A DNA stretch of 64,000 bases from positions 1-64,000 of the forward strand of contig JAECRL010000010.1 of assembly GCA_016000265.1 (NCBI GenBank), given 5' to 3'. Position 1 is the first letter of the stretch. Each line of letters begins with the position of its first letter. Shown in pieces: positions 54,236 to 63,217 of the stretch. Below the pieces are notes generated by a model. That model saw only the letters and a list, made by a program, of their open reading frames with translations. It did no database searches and was not told the origin of the DNA. A program made the position numbers and the translations under genes. This DNA comes from Burkholderiales bacterium (GTDB lineage: Bacteria; Pseudomonadota; Gammaproteobacteria; Burkholderiales; Burkholderiaceae_C).

Positions 54236-54874
54236 TCAGGCAAACTCGACGTGTGCGCCTGTTTTGGTGCGGACCTCGTCTGGCGTCACGCCGGGCGCCA
54301 GCTCCACGCACTGGAAGCCTTCAGGCGTCACATCCAGCACGCACAGCTCGGTGATGATGCGGTCGACCACGCCCACGCCGGTCAGCGGCAGCGTGCAGCG
54401 CTGCAGCAGCTTGTGCTCGCCATTCTTGGCCGCGTGCTCCATGAGCACGACCACGCGCTTGACACCGGCCACCAGGTCCATCGCCCCGCCCATGCCCTTG
54501 ACCATCTTGCCCGGGATCATCCAGTTGGCCAGATCGCCCTTCTCCGAAACCTGCATGGCGCCCAGGATCGACAGGTTGATCTTGCCGCCGCGGATCATCG
54601 CGAAGCTCTCATGGCTGCCAAAGATGGACGAGCCAGGCAGCACCGTCACGGTCTGCTTGCCGGCGTTGATCAGGTCCGCGTCGACCTCGTCTTCCGTCGG
54701 GAACGGGCCGATGCCCAGCATGCCGTTCTCGGACTGCAACCAGACGTCGATGTCCGGACTGACGTGGTTGGCCACCAGGGTCGGCAGGCCGATCCCGAGG
54801 TTCACGTAGAAGCCGTCTTGCAACTCGCGTGCGGCGCGCGCCGCCATTTCATCGTGGGTCCAGGCCATGCTCAA
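54236..54874 (-). CDS. scoB: 3-oxoacid CoA-transferase subunit B
   Basis: The beta subunit of succinyl-CoA:3-ketoacid CoA-transferase activates acetoacetate (or 3-oxoadipate in the Pca branch) with CoA from succinyl-CoA. The 212-aa protein has [18 protein letters not shown] and the catalytic Glu in [14 protein letters not shown], plus [15 protein letters not shown]. It overlaps the alpha subunit gene by 4 nt. Lack of other pca genes nearby favours ketone-body or polyhydroxybutyrate-derived acetoacetate use over aromatic degradation, but that is inference. Confidence 0.93.
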   Translation of the reverse strand: MSMAWTHDEMAARAARELQDGFYVNLGIGLPTLVANHVSPDIDVWLQSENGMLGIGPFPTEDEVDADLINAGKQTVTVLPGSSIFGSHESFAMIRGGKINLSILGAMQVSEKGDLANWMIPGKMVKGMGGAMDLVAGVKRVVVLMEHAAKNGEHKLLQRCTLPLTGVGVVDRIITELCVLDVTPEGFQCVELAPGVTPDEVRTKTGAHVEFA

Positions 54875-55578
54875 GCTCCCGACTTTTCGGTGATGGTTCG
54901 CTTCTCGATGCGCTTTTCAGGCGTCGCGTTCAGCACGATGCGGTGCACGTAGATGCCCGGCAGGTGCACCGAATCAGGGTCGAAAGCGCCGGTCTCGGCG
55001 ATCTCCTCGACCTCGACCACCGTGAGCTTGCCCGCCATGGCGGCCGCCGGGTTGAAGTTGCGCGCCGTGCGGCGAAAGATCAGGTTGCCGCTCTTGTCGG
55101 CCTTCCAGGCCTTGACCAGGGCCACATCGGGTGCGAGGGCGCGCTCCATGACGTAGACCTCGCCGTCGAACTCACGCGTCTCCTTGCCTTCGGCCACGAT
55201 CGTGCCCACACCGGTCTTGGTGAAGAAAGCCGGGATGCCGGCCCCGCCTGCGCGCAGCTTCTCGGCCAGCGTGCCTTGCGGCGTGAACTCCAGCTCCAGC
55301 TCACCAGCCAGGTACTGGCGTTCGAACTCCTTGTTCTCGCCCACGTAGCTGGAAATCATCTTCTTGATCTGACGGGTGTTGAGCAGCTTGCCCAAGCCGA
55401 AGCCATCGACCCCCGCGTTGTTGGAGATCACCGTGAGGTCCTTGACCCCGGTGGCTTGCAACGCGTCGATCAGGGCTTCGGGGATGCCGCAGAGGCCGAA
55501 GCCCCCCACGGCCAGCAACTGCCCGTCTTTCACGATCCCGGCCAGCGCGCTGGCGGCGTCAGGGTAGACCTTGTTCAT
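54871..55578 (-). CDS. scoA: 3-oxoacid CoA-transferase subunit A
   Basis: The alpha subunit partner of scoB is 235 aa, the usual length. Recognisable segments are [36 protein letters not shown] and [19 protein letters not shown]. The ATG at 55578 has AAGGAG 7 bp upstream. It is first in the scoA-scoB operon; the 142-bp upstream gap holds a 13-bp palindrome (55634-55646) that may be an operator. Confidence 0.93.
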   Translation of the reverse strand: MNKVYPDAASALAGIVKDGQLLAVGGFGLCGIPEALIDALQATGVKDLTVISNNAGVDGFGLGKLLNTRQIKKMISSYVGENKEFERQYLAGELELEFTPQGTLAEKLRAGGAGIPAFFTKTGVGTIVAEGKETREFDGEVYVMERALAPDVALVKAWKADKSGNLIFRRTARNFNPAAAMAGKLTVVEVEEIAETGAFDPDSVHLPGIYVHRIVLNATPEKRIEKRTITEKSGA

Positions 55579-55633
55579 CCACTCACTCCTTGGTCACGGA
55601 GACCTCTTGGGTACGCATCGGAGGCTCAAAAAT

Positions 55634-55646
55634 GCTGCAGTGCAGC
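55634..55646. promoter_or_regulatory. Candidate operator palindrome upstream of scoAB
   Basis: gctgca-g-tgcagc is a perfect inverted repeat with a one-base centre, 56 bp upstream of the scoA start. TGC-rich dyads are reported as sites for polyhydroxyalkanoate regulators of the PhaR type, which would suit acetoacetate metabolism. The regulator is not in the window and this link is speculative. Confidence 0.4.
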
Positions 55647-55720
55647 GTGACGTGAGCGTACACCGGAGCACCGACACAAATCCAGTGACCCCGGCGAAAA
55701 AAAAGCAAGGCTGTGGCGCC

Positions 55721-56191
55721 TCACTTGCCCGGCAAAGCGGGCGGCACGTCGGCCGCAGGCAAGGCGGGCTGCGGCGCCTTCAAGGCCTTGAAAGCCTCAG
55801 GCAACGGGGTCGGGCGCCCCGTGGCCTGGTTCACCCACACCAGCGTCGCGCCACCCGCGGCATGGGCCACATCCGGCTCGTCGGTGCGCTCGACCACCAC
55901 GAAGGTGTCGATGCTCGTGCGGCCCGGATCGGCCACGTAGAGCTTGATGGTCACCGTGCCCGGGAACACCAGCGGGCGGTAGAAATTGAAGAAGGCGTTG
56001 GCGATGACCGGGCCCTCTCCTTCGCCCCCCACCGAGCCGCTGATGGCCTGGATCCAGGTCACCCGGGCCTGCTCCATGTAGCGGAAGTACACGGTGTTGT
56101 TGATGTGGCCCAACGCGTCCATGTCGCCCCACAGGATGGGCAACTCGAGTTGGTGGACCAGGATCTTGTGTTCAGGGATCTCCAGGCGCAT
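55721..56191 (-). CDS. Acyl-CoA thioesterase, 4HBT/YbgC-like hotdog protein
   Basis: This 156-aa hotdog-fold thioesterase has the family motif LPILWGDMDALGHINNTVYFRYMEQAR, broken into the conserved Asp (in GDMDALGHINN) that is catalytic in 4-hydroxybenzoyl-CoA thioesterases. The C-terminal 40 residues are Pro/Ala-rich and lie beyond the fold. It lies 13 bp downstream of the SDR gene on the same strand; the pair probably belongs to fatty-acyl or aromatic-acyl-CoA metabolism. Substrate unknown. Confidence 0.88.
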   Translation of the reverse strand: MRLEIPEHKILVHQLELPILWGDMDALGHINNTVYFRYMEQARVTWIQAISGSVGGEGEGPVIANAFFNFYRPLVFPGTVTIKLYVADPGRTSIDTFVVVERTDEPDVAHAAGGATLVWVNQATGRPTPLPEAFKALKAPQPALPAADVPPALPGK

Positions 56192-56204
56192 GGTGTGTTC
56201 AGGT

Positions 56205-56990
56205 TCAGCTTGCAGTCATGCCATCGTCGGCGGAAATGATGGCCCCGTTGATGAAGTCGCTCTCGGCCGCGCACAACATCACCACCAGCGCGTCCAGGTC
56301 CTTCGGTGAGCCCACGCGCTTGCGCGGCAGCATGTTGACCAGCTTCTGGCCCGACTCGGTGGACCAGTGGTGGTGGTTGATCTCGGTGTCGATGTAGCCC
56401 GGGCACACCGCGTTGGTGGTGATGCCGAAGCGCCCCCACTCCGCGGCCATGACCTTGGTCATGTGGATGACGGCGGCCTTGCTCATGCAGTACACGCCGA
56501 TTTGAGGGAGCGTGCGCAGGCCCGCCGCCGAAGCGATGTTGACGATGCGCCCGCCCGTGTAGGTGCCCGGTGCCGATCCCTTGGCGCGCGCCAGCATGCG
56601 CTTGGCGACTTCCTGAGCCACGAAGAACGAGCCGCGGGTGTTGGTGTCGAAAACGAAGTCGTAGCTGTCCTCGGTGACGTCAACCAGGCGCTCGGTGGTG
56701 CTGACGCCCGAGTTGTTGATGAGGATGTCGATGGGGCCGACTTCGGTCTCGGCGTGGGCCACCGCCGAGCGGATGCTGGCCAGGTCCGTCACGTCCAGGC
56801 CGACCACGTGGGCGTCACCGCCCGATGCCTCGATCTCCGAGCGCAGCGTCTTGAGGCGCTCCACGCGACGCCCCGCCAACACCACGGCGGCACCCGCCCG
56901 AGCCAGGGTCAAGGCGAACTGGGTGCCCAGGCCGCTGGAGGCGCCGGTGATCAGGGCCACGCGGCCGGAAAGGTCAAGGGTGTAACTCAT
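56205..56990 (-). CDS. SDR family oxidoreductase
   Basis: This 261-aa classical short-chain dehydrogenase has the cofactor motif TGASSGLG (TGxxxGxG, about 16-23), NNSG (about 91-94), the catalytic Ser region NIASAAG, and the YxxxK active site in YCMSKAAV. Resemblance is to 3-oxoacyl-ACP/CoA-type dehydrogenases; the substrate is not known. The ATG at 56990 (MSYTLDLSGRVAL) is preferred to a TTG 21 bp upstream. The NAD or NADP preference is uncertain (AGRR after beta 2 mildly favours NADP). Confidence 0.9.
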   Translation of the reverse strand: MSYTLDLSGRVALITGASSGLGTQFALTLARAGAAVVLAGRRVERLKTLRSEIEASGGDAHVVGLDVTDLASIRSAVAHAETEVGPIDILINNSGVSTTERLVDVTEDSYDFVFDTNTRGSFFVAQEVAKRMLARAKGSAPGTYTGGRIVNIASAAGLRTLPQIGVYCMSKAAVIHMTKVMAAEWGRFGITTNAVCPGYIDTEINHHHWSTESGQKLVNMLPRKRVGSPKDLDALVVMLCAAESDFINGAIISADDGMTAS

Positions 56991-57212
56991 GGATGGGGGC
57001 TCCTCAAACAATCTTCAAACCATAGCACGAGGGCCCGGCGAGCCCATCCGGTGATGTGAGCCGTCATCGTCACCCAGCTTCGTCACACCCAGGCGCGGGG
57101 CCATTTTCGAACGACCGTGCTTTTTTTGTGAAAATACGCAGGCGACTGCCTTTAGAATCGCGGCCTTGACCAAGAGCAACCCCACCTGTTTGTCTGGACA
57201 GAAGGAAACACG

Positions 57213-58898
57213 ATGACGCCCCAGGAAATCCTTGCGCAGTTTGGCCCCCGTGAGTCGATGGAATATGACGTCGTCATCGTCGGCGCCGGCCCAGCTGGTT
57301 TGTCCACCGCCATCCGCCTCAAGCAACTGGCTGAAAAAGCTGGCAAGGAAATCAACGTCGTCGTGCTGGAAAAGGGCTCGGAGCCGGGCGCGCACATCCT
57401 GTCGGGTGCCGTGATGGACCCGATCTCGATGAACGAGCTGTTCCCGAACTGGAAGGAACTGGGCGCCCCGCTGAACCAGCCTGTCACGGCAGACGAGGTG
57501 CTGGTTCTGACCGAAGGCGGCGCCATCGCCACGCCCCAGGCGCTGATCCCCAACAACTTCCACAACCACGGCAACTACGTCATCAGCCTGGGCAACGTCA
57601 CCCGCTGGCTGGGCCAGCAGGCCGAGGCCCTGGGCGTCGAAATCTTCCCCGGCTTCGCGGCCGCCGAGGTGCTCTACAACGACGACGGCTCCGTCAAGGG
57701 CGTGGCCACCGGCAACATGGGCATCGACAAGGCGGGCGAGCCCACCGGCGACTTCCAGCTGGGCATGGAGCTGCTGGGCAAGTACACCATCTTCGCCGAA
57801 GGCGCGCGCGGCCACCTGGGCAAGCAGCTGATCGCCAAGTTCAAGCTCGACGAGGGCAAGGACCCGCAAAGCTACGCCATCGGCATCAAGGAGCTGTGGG
57901 AAATCGACCCGGCCAAGGCCAAGCCCGGCCTGGTGGTGCACACCGCCGGCTGGCCGATGGACACTTCCACCTACGGCGGCGGCTTCCTGTACCACCTCGA
58001 AGACAACAAGGTGACGCTGGGCTTCGTGACCGGCCTGGACTACCAGAACCCCTGGCTGAGCCCGTTCGAAGAAATGCAGCGCTGGAAGACCCACCCCAGC
58101 ATCAAGCCCCTGCTGGAAGGCGCCAAGCGCCTGAGCTACGGTGCCCGCGCCATCACGGCCGGCGGCATCCTGTCGCTGCCCAAGTTCGTGTTCCCCGGTG
58201 GTGCCCTGGTCGGCTGTGACGCCGGCTTCCTGAACGCCGCCCGCATCAAGGGCTCGCACGCCGCCATGAAGACCGGCATGCTGTGCGCCGAAGCCATCTT
58301 CGACGCCCTGGGTGCCGACCGCCAGCACGACGAGCTGAGCGCCTACCCCGCGTCCTTCGAGAAGAGCTGGCTGAAGGAAGAACTGGACTCGTCCAAGAAC
58401 TTCAAGCAGTGGTTCAAGAAGGGCATGTACGTGGGCATGCTGATGACCGGCATCGAGCAGTGGCTGCTGCCCCGCCTGGGCATGAAGGTCGCGCCCTGGA
58501 CCATCCACCGCACGGAAGCCGATCACACCCGCCTGCTGCCCGCCGCACAGTGCGCCAAGATCGACTACCCGAAGCCGGACGGCAAGATCACCTTCGACCG
58601 CCTGAGCTCGGTGTTCGTCTCGAACACCAACCACACCGAGCACCAGCCGGCCCACCTGACGCTCAAGGACGCCTCGGTGCCCGTCAGCATCAACCTGAGC
58701 AAGTTCGCCGGCCCCGAGTCGCGCTACTGCCCGGCTGGCGTGTACGAATTCGTCAAGACCGACGACAATCAGGACAAGCTGGTGATCAACGCGCAGAACT
58801 GCGTGCACTGCAAGACCTGCGACATCAAGGACCCGACCCAGAACATCGTCTGGATCACGCCCGAAGGCGGTGGTGGCCCGAACTACGCTGGCATGTGA
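57213..58898 (+). CDS. Electron transfer flavoprotein-ubiquinone oxidoreductase
   Basis: ETF-QO passes electrons from ETF (acyl-CoA and other dehydrogenases) to ubiquinone at the inner membrane. The 561-aa protein has the FAD motif VIVGAGPAGLSTAIRLK near residue 15, and the ferredoxin-like C-terminus with a 4Fe-4S cysteine cluster (NCVHCKTCDIKDPTQNIVW). Length and ends match the mitochondrial and betaproteobacterial enzymes. The ATG follows AGAAGGAAAC. etfA and etfB are not adjacent. Its stop overlaps the start of the next gene by 1 nt. Confidence 0.96.
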   Translation: MTPQEILAQFGPRESMEYDVVIVGAGPAGLSTAIRLKQLAEKAGKEINVVVLEKGSEPGAHILSGAVMDPISMNELFPNWKELGAPLNQPVTADEVLVLTEGGAIATPQALIPNNFHNHGNYVISLGNVTRWLGQQAEALGVEIFPGFAAAEVLYNDDGSVKGVATGNMGIDKAGEPTGDFQLGMELLGKYTIFAEGARGHLGKQLIAKFKLDEGKDPQSYAIGIKELWEIDPAKAKPGLVVHTAGWPMDTSTYGGGFLYHLEDNKVTLGFVTGLDYQNPWLSPFEEMQRWKTHPSIKPLLEGAKRLSYGARAITAGGILSLPKFVFPGGALVGCDAGFLNAARIKGSHAAMKTGMLCAEAIFDALGADRQHDELSAYPASFEKSWLKEELDSSKNFKQWFKKGMYVGMLMTGIEQWLLPRLGMKVAPWTIHRTEADHTRLLPAAQCAKIDYPKPDGKITFDRLSSVFVSNTNHTEHQPAHLTLKDASVPVSINLSKFAGPESRYCPAGVYEFVKTDDNQDKLVINAQNCVHCKTCDIKDPTQNIVWITPEGGGGPNYAGM

Positions 58899-59449
58899 TG
58901 CCGGTGAGCCAAGAGGAGCCTGCGGGCTCCTTTTTTCTTGCTTCGCCGCAAGCCGATGACAGGCTTCAGCGCCCAAGCCAATCGACCGAAGACACGCCAA
59001 CGCCAACCTGGATCGCCCACTGCGACGGCGGCGCATGGCCCAACCCGGGCACGATGGCCCTGGGCGCCGTGCTCACATCCCCTGATGGGGTGGTTCGCCA
59101 GTTGTCGCAACGCCTGGCTGGCAGCGGGTGCAACAACGAGGCCGAGTGGCGCGCCACCGTGGCGGTGATCGCCTTCGCGTTGAAGCATGGCGCTCGCGGC
59201 CTGCACCTGCACACCGACAGCACCCAGGTGCGCGACCACCTGAGCCAGCCAGATTCGCCCGCCCTGCCACCCGCCCTGCAAACCTGGGTGGACGAGGCTC
59301 GCTCGCTTGCCAGTGGCCTGAATCACTTCAGCGTGCAATGGGTGCCGCGCCACCGCAACGCGCAGGCCGATGCGCTGGCCCGACAAGCGCTGGAGCTGCC
59401 GCCCAAGGCCGTGCAGACCCCACACCCCAGGGCGCGCAGAAAACGCTGA
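58898..59449 (+). CDS. RNase H-like protein (RNase HI family)
   Basis: This 183-aa protein has an RNase HI fold from about residue 36: catalytic Asp in HCDGGAWPNPG, Glu in CNNEAEWRATVA, Asp in LHTDSTQVRDHL and Asp in RNAQADALARQAL, so all four DEDD residues seem present. It would hydrolyse RNA in RNA-DNA hybrids; it is not necessarily the main rnhA. The only ATG (58898) overlaps the ETF-QO stop, and the first 13 codons contain the ETF-QO terminator hairpin. A GTG two codons later is the sole alternative before the domain. The tail is basic. Confidence 0.8.
   Translation: MPVSQEEPAGSFFLASPQADDRLQRPSQSTEDTPTPTWIAHCDGGAWPNPGTMALGAVLTSPDGVVRQLSQRLAGSGCNNEAEWRATVAVIAFALKHGARGLHLHTDSTQVRDHLSQPDSPALPPALQTWVDEARSLASGLNHFSVQWVPRHRNAQADALARQALELPPKAVQTPHPRARRKR
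58915..58936 (+). terminator. Terminator-like hairpin inside the start of the RNase H gene
   Basis: ggagcc (58915-58920) pairs with ggctcc (58925-58930) around TGCG, followed by six T residues. It resembles the intrinsic terminator of ETF-QO and lies 14 bp after that gene's stop, yet within codons 6-13 of the following reading frame. Confidence 0.75.
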
Positions 59450-59507
59450 CCCTGGCTCCCGCCTTCGGACGATGGCAAGCAGCACATGGCTGACCTATGC
59501 TTGCCGC

Positions 59508-59852
59508 ATGCACGCCGACCGCCTCCCCAACCACTTCACCATCGGGCAGGCCTCGCGCCAAAGTGGCGTGAGCGCCAAGGCCATCCGCCACTACGAGTCA
59601 CTCGGGCTGATGCCGCAGGTGCCGCGCCGTGGCAGCTACCGGCTCTACCAGCCAGAGCACATCGACGCCATCCGCCTGATCCGCAGGGCGCAGGCGCTGG
59701 GCTTCACGCTGGCCGAGTTGCGGCTGCTCGGCACCGATGCCTGCACGCCCGACTGGCCGCGCTTCGTGCTGGCCCTGAGCCACAAACGCGCAGCCTTGGC
59801 CGCCGAAATCAAGCGACTGCAGGCGCTGGACACCGAGCTGGCCAGGGCTTGA
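59508..59852 (+). CDS. MerR family transcriptional regulator
   Basis: This 114-aa MerR-type regulator has an N-terminal winged helix-turn-helix (FTIGQASRQSGVSAKAIRHYESLGLM, about 9-35; RGSYRLYQPEHI wing) and a dimerisation coiled coil (LSHKRAALAAEIKRLQALDTELA). It lacks the long Cys-rich C-terminus of metal sensors such as CueR, with only one Cys. It precedes a quinone reductase gene and a MerR-style dyad promoter that overlaps its own stop codon, so it very probably controls that gene. ATG 59508 is used; an ATG at 59472 gives 12 extra residues. Confidence 0.88.
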   Translation: MHADRLPNHFTIGQASRQSGVSAKAIRHYESLGLMPQVPRRGSYRLYQPEHIDAIRLIRRAQALGFTLAELRLLGTDACTPDWPRFVLALSHKRAALAAEIKRLQALDTELARA

Positions 59853-59880
59853 CCTTGCCCCCGGGGACAAGGTTCAGCAT
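59849..59880 (+). promoter_or_regulatory. MerR-type operator-promoter for the quinone reductase gene
   Basis: The -35 TTGACC (59849-59854) overlaps the merR stop codon. The dyad CCTTG (59853-59857) with CAAGG (59868-59872) fills the spacer, and CAGCAT (59875-59880) can be the -10, giving a 20-bp spacer. Long spacers filled by a dyad are the hallmark of MerR-activated promoters. The next start codon (GTG 59916) lies 36 bp downstream. Confidence 0.65.
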
Positions 59881-59915
59881 GCGGCCATCTCGTTCACACA
59901 CCAAATAGAGGCCAC

Positions 59916-60491
59916 GTGACCATCCGAACCCTGCTCATCCTCGCGCACCCCAGCCCCGACAGCTTCAACGCCGCCTTGGCCGATGCCTACGCCGACGCCG
60001 CGCTCAAGGCCGGCCGACAGTTGCGCCGCATCGACCTGCACGCGCTGCGCTTCGACCCCATCTTGCACGGCGCATACCGGGGCGAACAAGCTCTGGAGGC
60101 CGACCTGCAGGCCGCGCAGGCCGACATCCTGTGGGCCGAAGAAATCGTCTGGGTCTACCCCGTGTGGTGGGGCGGCCTGCCGGCTTTGCTCAAAGGCTTC
60201 CTTGACCGCGTGCTGCTGCCGGGCTTCGCGTACAAGTTTCACAAAGGCCACCGCAGTTGGGACAAGCTGCTCAAGGGCCGCAATGCGCGCATCGTGGTCA
60301 CACTCGACACGCCCGGTTGGTACGACCGCCTGGCCTATGGGCGCCCAGCCTGGCGGCAGATGAAACACACCATCTTGCAGTTCTGCGGCATGAAGCTGTT
60401 GAGCACCACCACCTTCGCGCCCATCGCCACCTCCAAGCCTGAGCAGCGTGAGCGCTGGCTGGCAGAGGTGCGGCGGCTGGCAGAAGTGTGA
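59916..60491 (+). CDS. NAD(P)H-dependent quinone reductase, flavodoxin-like
   Basis: This 191-aa flavodoxin-fold FMN or FAD enzyme resembles KefF/MdaB/NQO1-type NAD(P)H dehydrogenases: RTLLILAHPSPDSFNAAL at the N-terminus, WAEEIVWVYPVWWGGLPALLKGFLDRVLLPGFAY in the middle (conserved PxWWxxxP-like), and an IVVTLDTPGWY segment. It probably detoxifies quinones or similar electrophiles in the cytoplasm. The start is GTG 59916 after AGAGG. Regulated by the adjacent MerR protein (inferred from the operator). Its stop abuts tadA's in a TGATCA hexamer. Confidence 0.88.
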   Translation: MTIRTLLILAHPSPDSFNAALADAYADAALKAGRQLRRIDLHALRFDPILHGAYRGEQALEADLQAAQADILWAEEIVWVYPVWWGGLPALLKGFLDRVLLPGFAYKFHKGHRSWDKLLKGRNARIVVTLDTPGWYDRLAYGRPAWRQMKHTILQFCGMKLLSTTTFAPIATSKPEQRERWLAEVRRLAEV

Positions 60492-61350
<859 letters not shown>

Positions 61351-61826
61351 ATGCATGCACAGTTCTTTGCGCCATCCAAAAATACCCGCAAGAACACCAG
61401 GAGCTGTCTCACCATTCTTGACCACATGACCTTCCGCGTGACCGACATTGGGCGCGCCAAAGCGTTTTACGGCGCGGCCCTGGCGCCGCTGGGGTACAGC
61501 GTGGCCCACGAAGGCCACCACGGCGCGAACATCCTGGGCTTTTCGTACCCGGACCCAGCCGAGCCCGATGGCAAGCAGGCCGATGTGTGGTTCGTCGATG
61601 CCCCCTCACCCCATGGCGGACCGCCTGCCAGCACCGGCTGTCACCTGGCTTGGCGAGCCCAAACTCGCGCACAGGTCGATGCCTTTTACCTGGCGGCCGT
61701 CGGGGCCGGTGTCAGGGACAACGGGTCCCCGGCCTGCGCCCTGACTGCCATCAGAATCACGACGGTGCCTTCGTCATCGACCCGGAAGGCAACAACATCG
61801 AAGCGGTGTGCCACCACCCTCAATGA
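61351..61826 (+). pseudogene. VOC/glyoxalase-family protein, frameshifted
   Basis: The first part (LDHMTFRVTDIGRAKAFYGAALAPLG ... ADVWFVDAPSPHGGPP) is a typical vicinal-oxygen-chelate protein of the glyoxalase/bleomycin-resistance fold. At about 61726-61729 (a run of four C) the frame shifts: adding one base restores a natural C-terminus (GAFVIDPEGNNIEAVCHHPQ then TGA at 61824-61826). As written the upstream frame continues through 62253. Either a real one-base deletion or a homopolymer sequencing error. The exact original start is unclear; only the weak ATG at 61351 precedes the domain. Confidence 0.8.
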
Positions 61827-61951
61827 ATGGCGGCTGCCCGAGGTCTGCCCGCACAGGTGCAAGGCAAGACCGCCAGGCGCAGCGCTTTTTTGTGCTGCAA
61901 TGACCCATCGCTGCCGCCAGACGGCAGGCCATTCACACATGGGCATGGGTC

Positions 61952-62374
61952 ATGAAGCAGCACACCGGCAGTTGCCTCTGCGGAGGCGTCAGGTTCAGCA
62001 TCCTGGGCGAGATCGGCCCCATCCAGGTCTGCCACTGCATGCAGTGTCGCAAGGCCCAGGGCACCGCCATGGCCACCAACGTGCCCATTCGCGCCGACGA
62101 CTTCACGTTAGAACAAGGCGGCGAACTGTTGGCGTCGTTCGAGTCCACCCCTGGCAAGCAACGTGTGTTTTGCAAGCGCTGCGGCTCTCCCGTCTACAGC
62201 CAGCTCGATGCCTTGCCAGGCATCCTGCGCATCAGGCTGGGGCTCATCAATGAAGACGTTGACGCACCACTGATGGCGCACTTCTACGCCGGCTCCAAGG
62301 CCAACTGGTGGCCGATTAGCGACCAGGCCCCGCGGTACGAGGCAGGTCAGGGCTCCAGTGAATGGACGGGTTGA
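61952..62374 (+). CDS. GFA family (glutathione-dependent formaldehyde-activating-like) protein
   Basis: This 140-aa protein has the GFA/CENP-V zinc signature: CLCGGVRF near the N-terminus, CHCMQCRKAQGT about 20 residues later, and FCKRCGSPVYS. These give three Cys pairs typical of the Mss4-like fold. The name derives from Paracoccus Gfa; true function in most members is unproven. The ATG at 61952 directly precedes the first motif. It follows the broken VOC gene and precedes a PaiB-like gene. Confidence 0.88.
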   Translation: MKQHTGSCLCGGVRFSILGEIGPIQVCHCMQCRKAQGTAMATNVPIRADDFTLEQGGELLASFESTPGKQRVFCKRCGSPVYSQLDALPGILRIRLGLINEDVDAPLMAHFYAGSKANWWPISDQAPRYEAGQGSSEWTG

Positions 62375-62577
62375 CGATGCCACCTGCCAACCTTCAACAG
62401 CGGGCCGATGCACTCGGGCTTTTCCGACAGTCGTCCGATGCCGAACTGGCTGACAGGTGCCCTGCGCCGTTCACCTCGATTCTGGCTACCAACGACACGC
62501 TGCGCACCGGCTCTACCTTCAAAAGGGTTTCGTGCTGAGCAGCCACCACCTGGCCCTGCCACTTTGACATCCCGCCC
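62375..62577. other. Non-coding stretch between the GFA and PaiB-like genes (203 bp)
   Basis: I see no supported gene. Its texture (gcgggccgatgcactcgggc, ttccgacagtcg) recalls dispersed intergenic sequences of Burkholderiales, but I cannot confirm a repeat copy within this window. The right end should hold the promoter of the PaiB-like gene. Confidence 0.4.
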
Positions 62578-63210
62578 ATGTACTGCCCCGCCCATTTCGA
62601 AGAACAACGCCCCGAGGTGCTGCGACAACTCATCGCCGACCACCCCCTGGCCACCATCGCTCGCATGCGCCCTGATGGCCTCGTGGCAGACCACGTTCCC
62701 TTGCTGCACGAGCCCAGCGCCCATGAACACGGCAACCTGATTGGCCACGTCGCACGCGCCAACCCTTTGTGGCAAGCCGACCCAGCGGAAGAACTGCTCC
62801 TGGTGTTTCAGGGACCGCAAACCTACATCTCTCCCAACTGGTACGCCACCAAGGCCGAAGGCGGCAAGGTGGTGCCCACCTGGAATTACGCGGTGGTGCA
62901 CGTGCATGCCACGCTGACGCCCGTGCAAGAGCCCGATGCCCTGCTGGGCATCCTTGAACAACTGACTCGGCAACACGAGGCCACACAGCCGCACCCGTGG
63001 CAGGTGGGCGATGCCCCGGCTGACTTCACACACAAACTGCTGGAACACATCGTGGGCTTGCGCCTTGAGATCAGGCGCATGCAGGGCAAGTGGAAGGTGA
63101 GCCAAAATCAGCCTGAAGCCAACCGTGCCAAAGTCGCATCGGCCTTGAGCGCAAGCACCCACTCCGCCAGCCAAGCCATGGCCACCTTGATTCCGGTGTC
63201 GCGACGCTGA
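62578..63210 (+). CDS. PaiB-like FMN-binding negative transcriptional regulator family protein
   Basis: This 210-aa protein matches the PaiB family (split-barrel FMN-binding fold): MYCPAHFEEQRPEVLRQLI, HPLATIARMRPDGLVADHVPLL, GHVARANPLW and FQGPQTYISPNWY, and VPTWNYAVVHVHA, in order. Bacillus PaiB affects sporulation and protease genes; in Proteobacteria the role is unclear. A downstream helical segment (LLEHIVGLRLEIRRMQGKWKVSQNQ) is also typical. Confidence 0.9.
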   Translation: MYCPAHFEEQRPEVLRQLIADHPLATIARMRPDGLVADHVPLLHEPSAHEHGNLIGHVARANPLWQADPAEELLLVFQGPQTYISPNWYATKAEGGKVVPTWNYAVVHVHATLTPVQEPDALLGILEQLTRQHEATQPHPWQVGDAPADFTHKLLEHIVGLRLEIRRMQGKWKVSQNQPEANRAKVASALSASTHSASQAMATLIPVSRR

Positions 63211-63217
63211 ATCGGCG

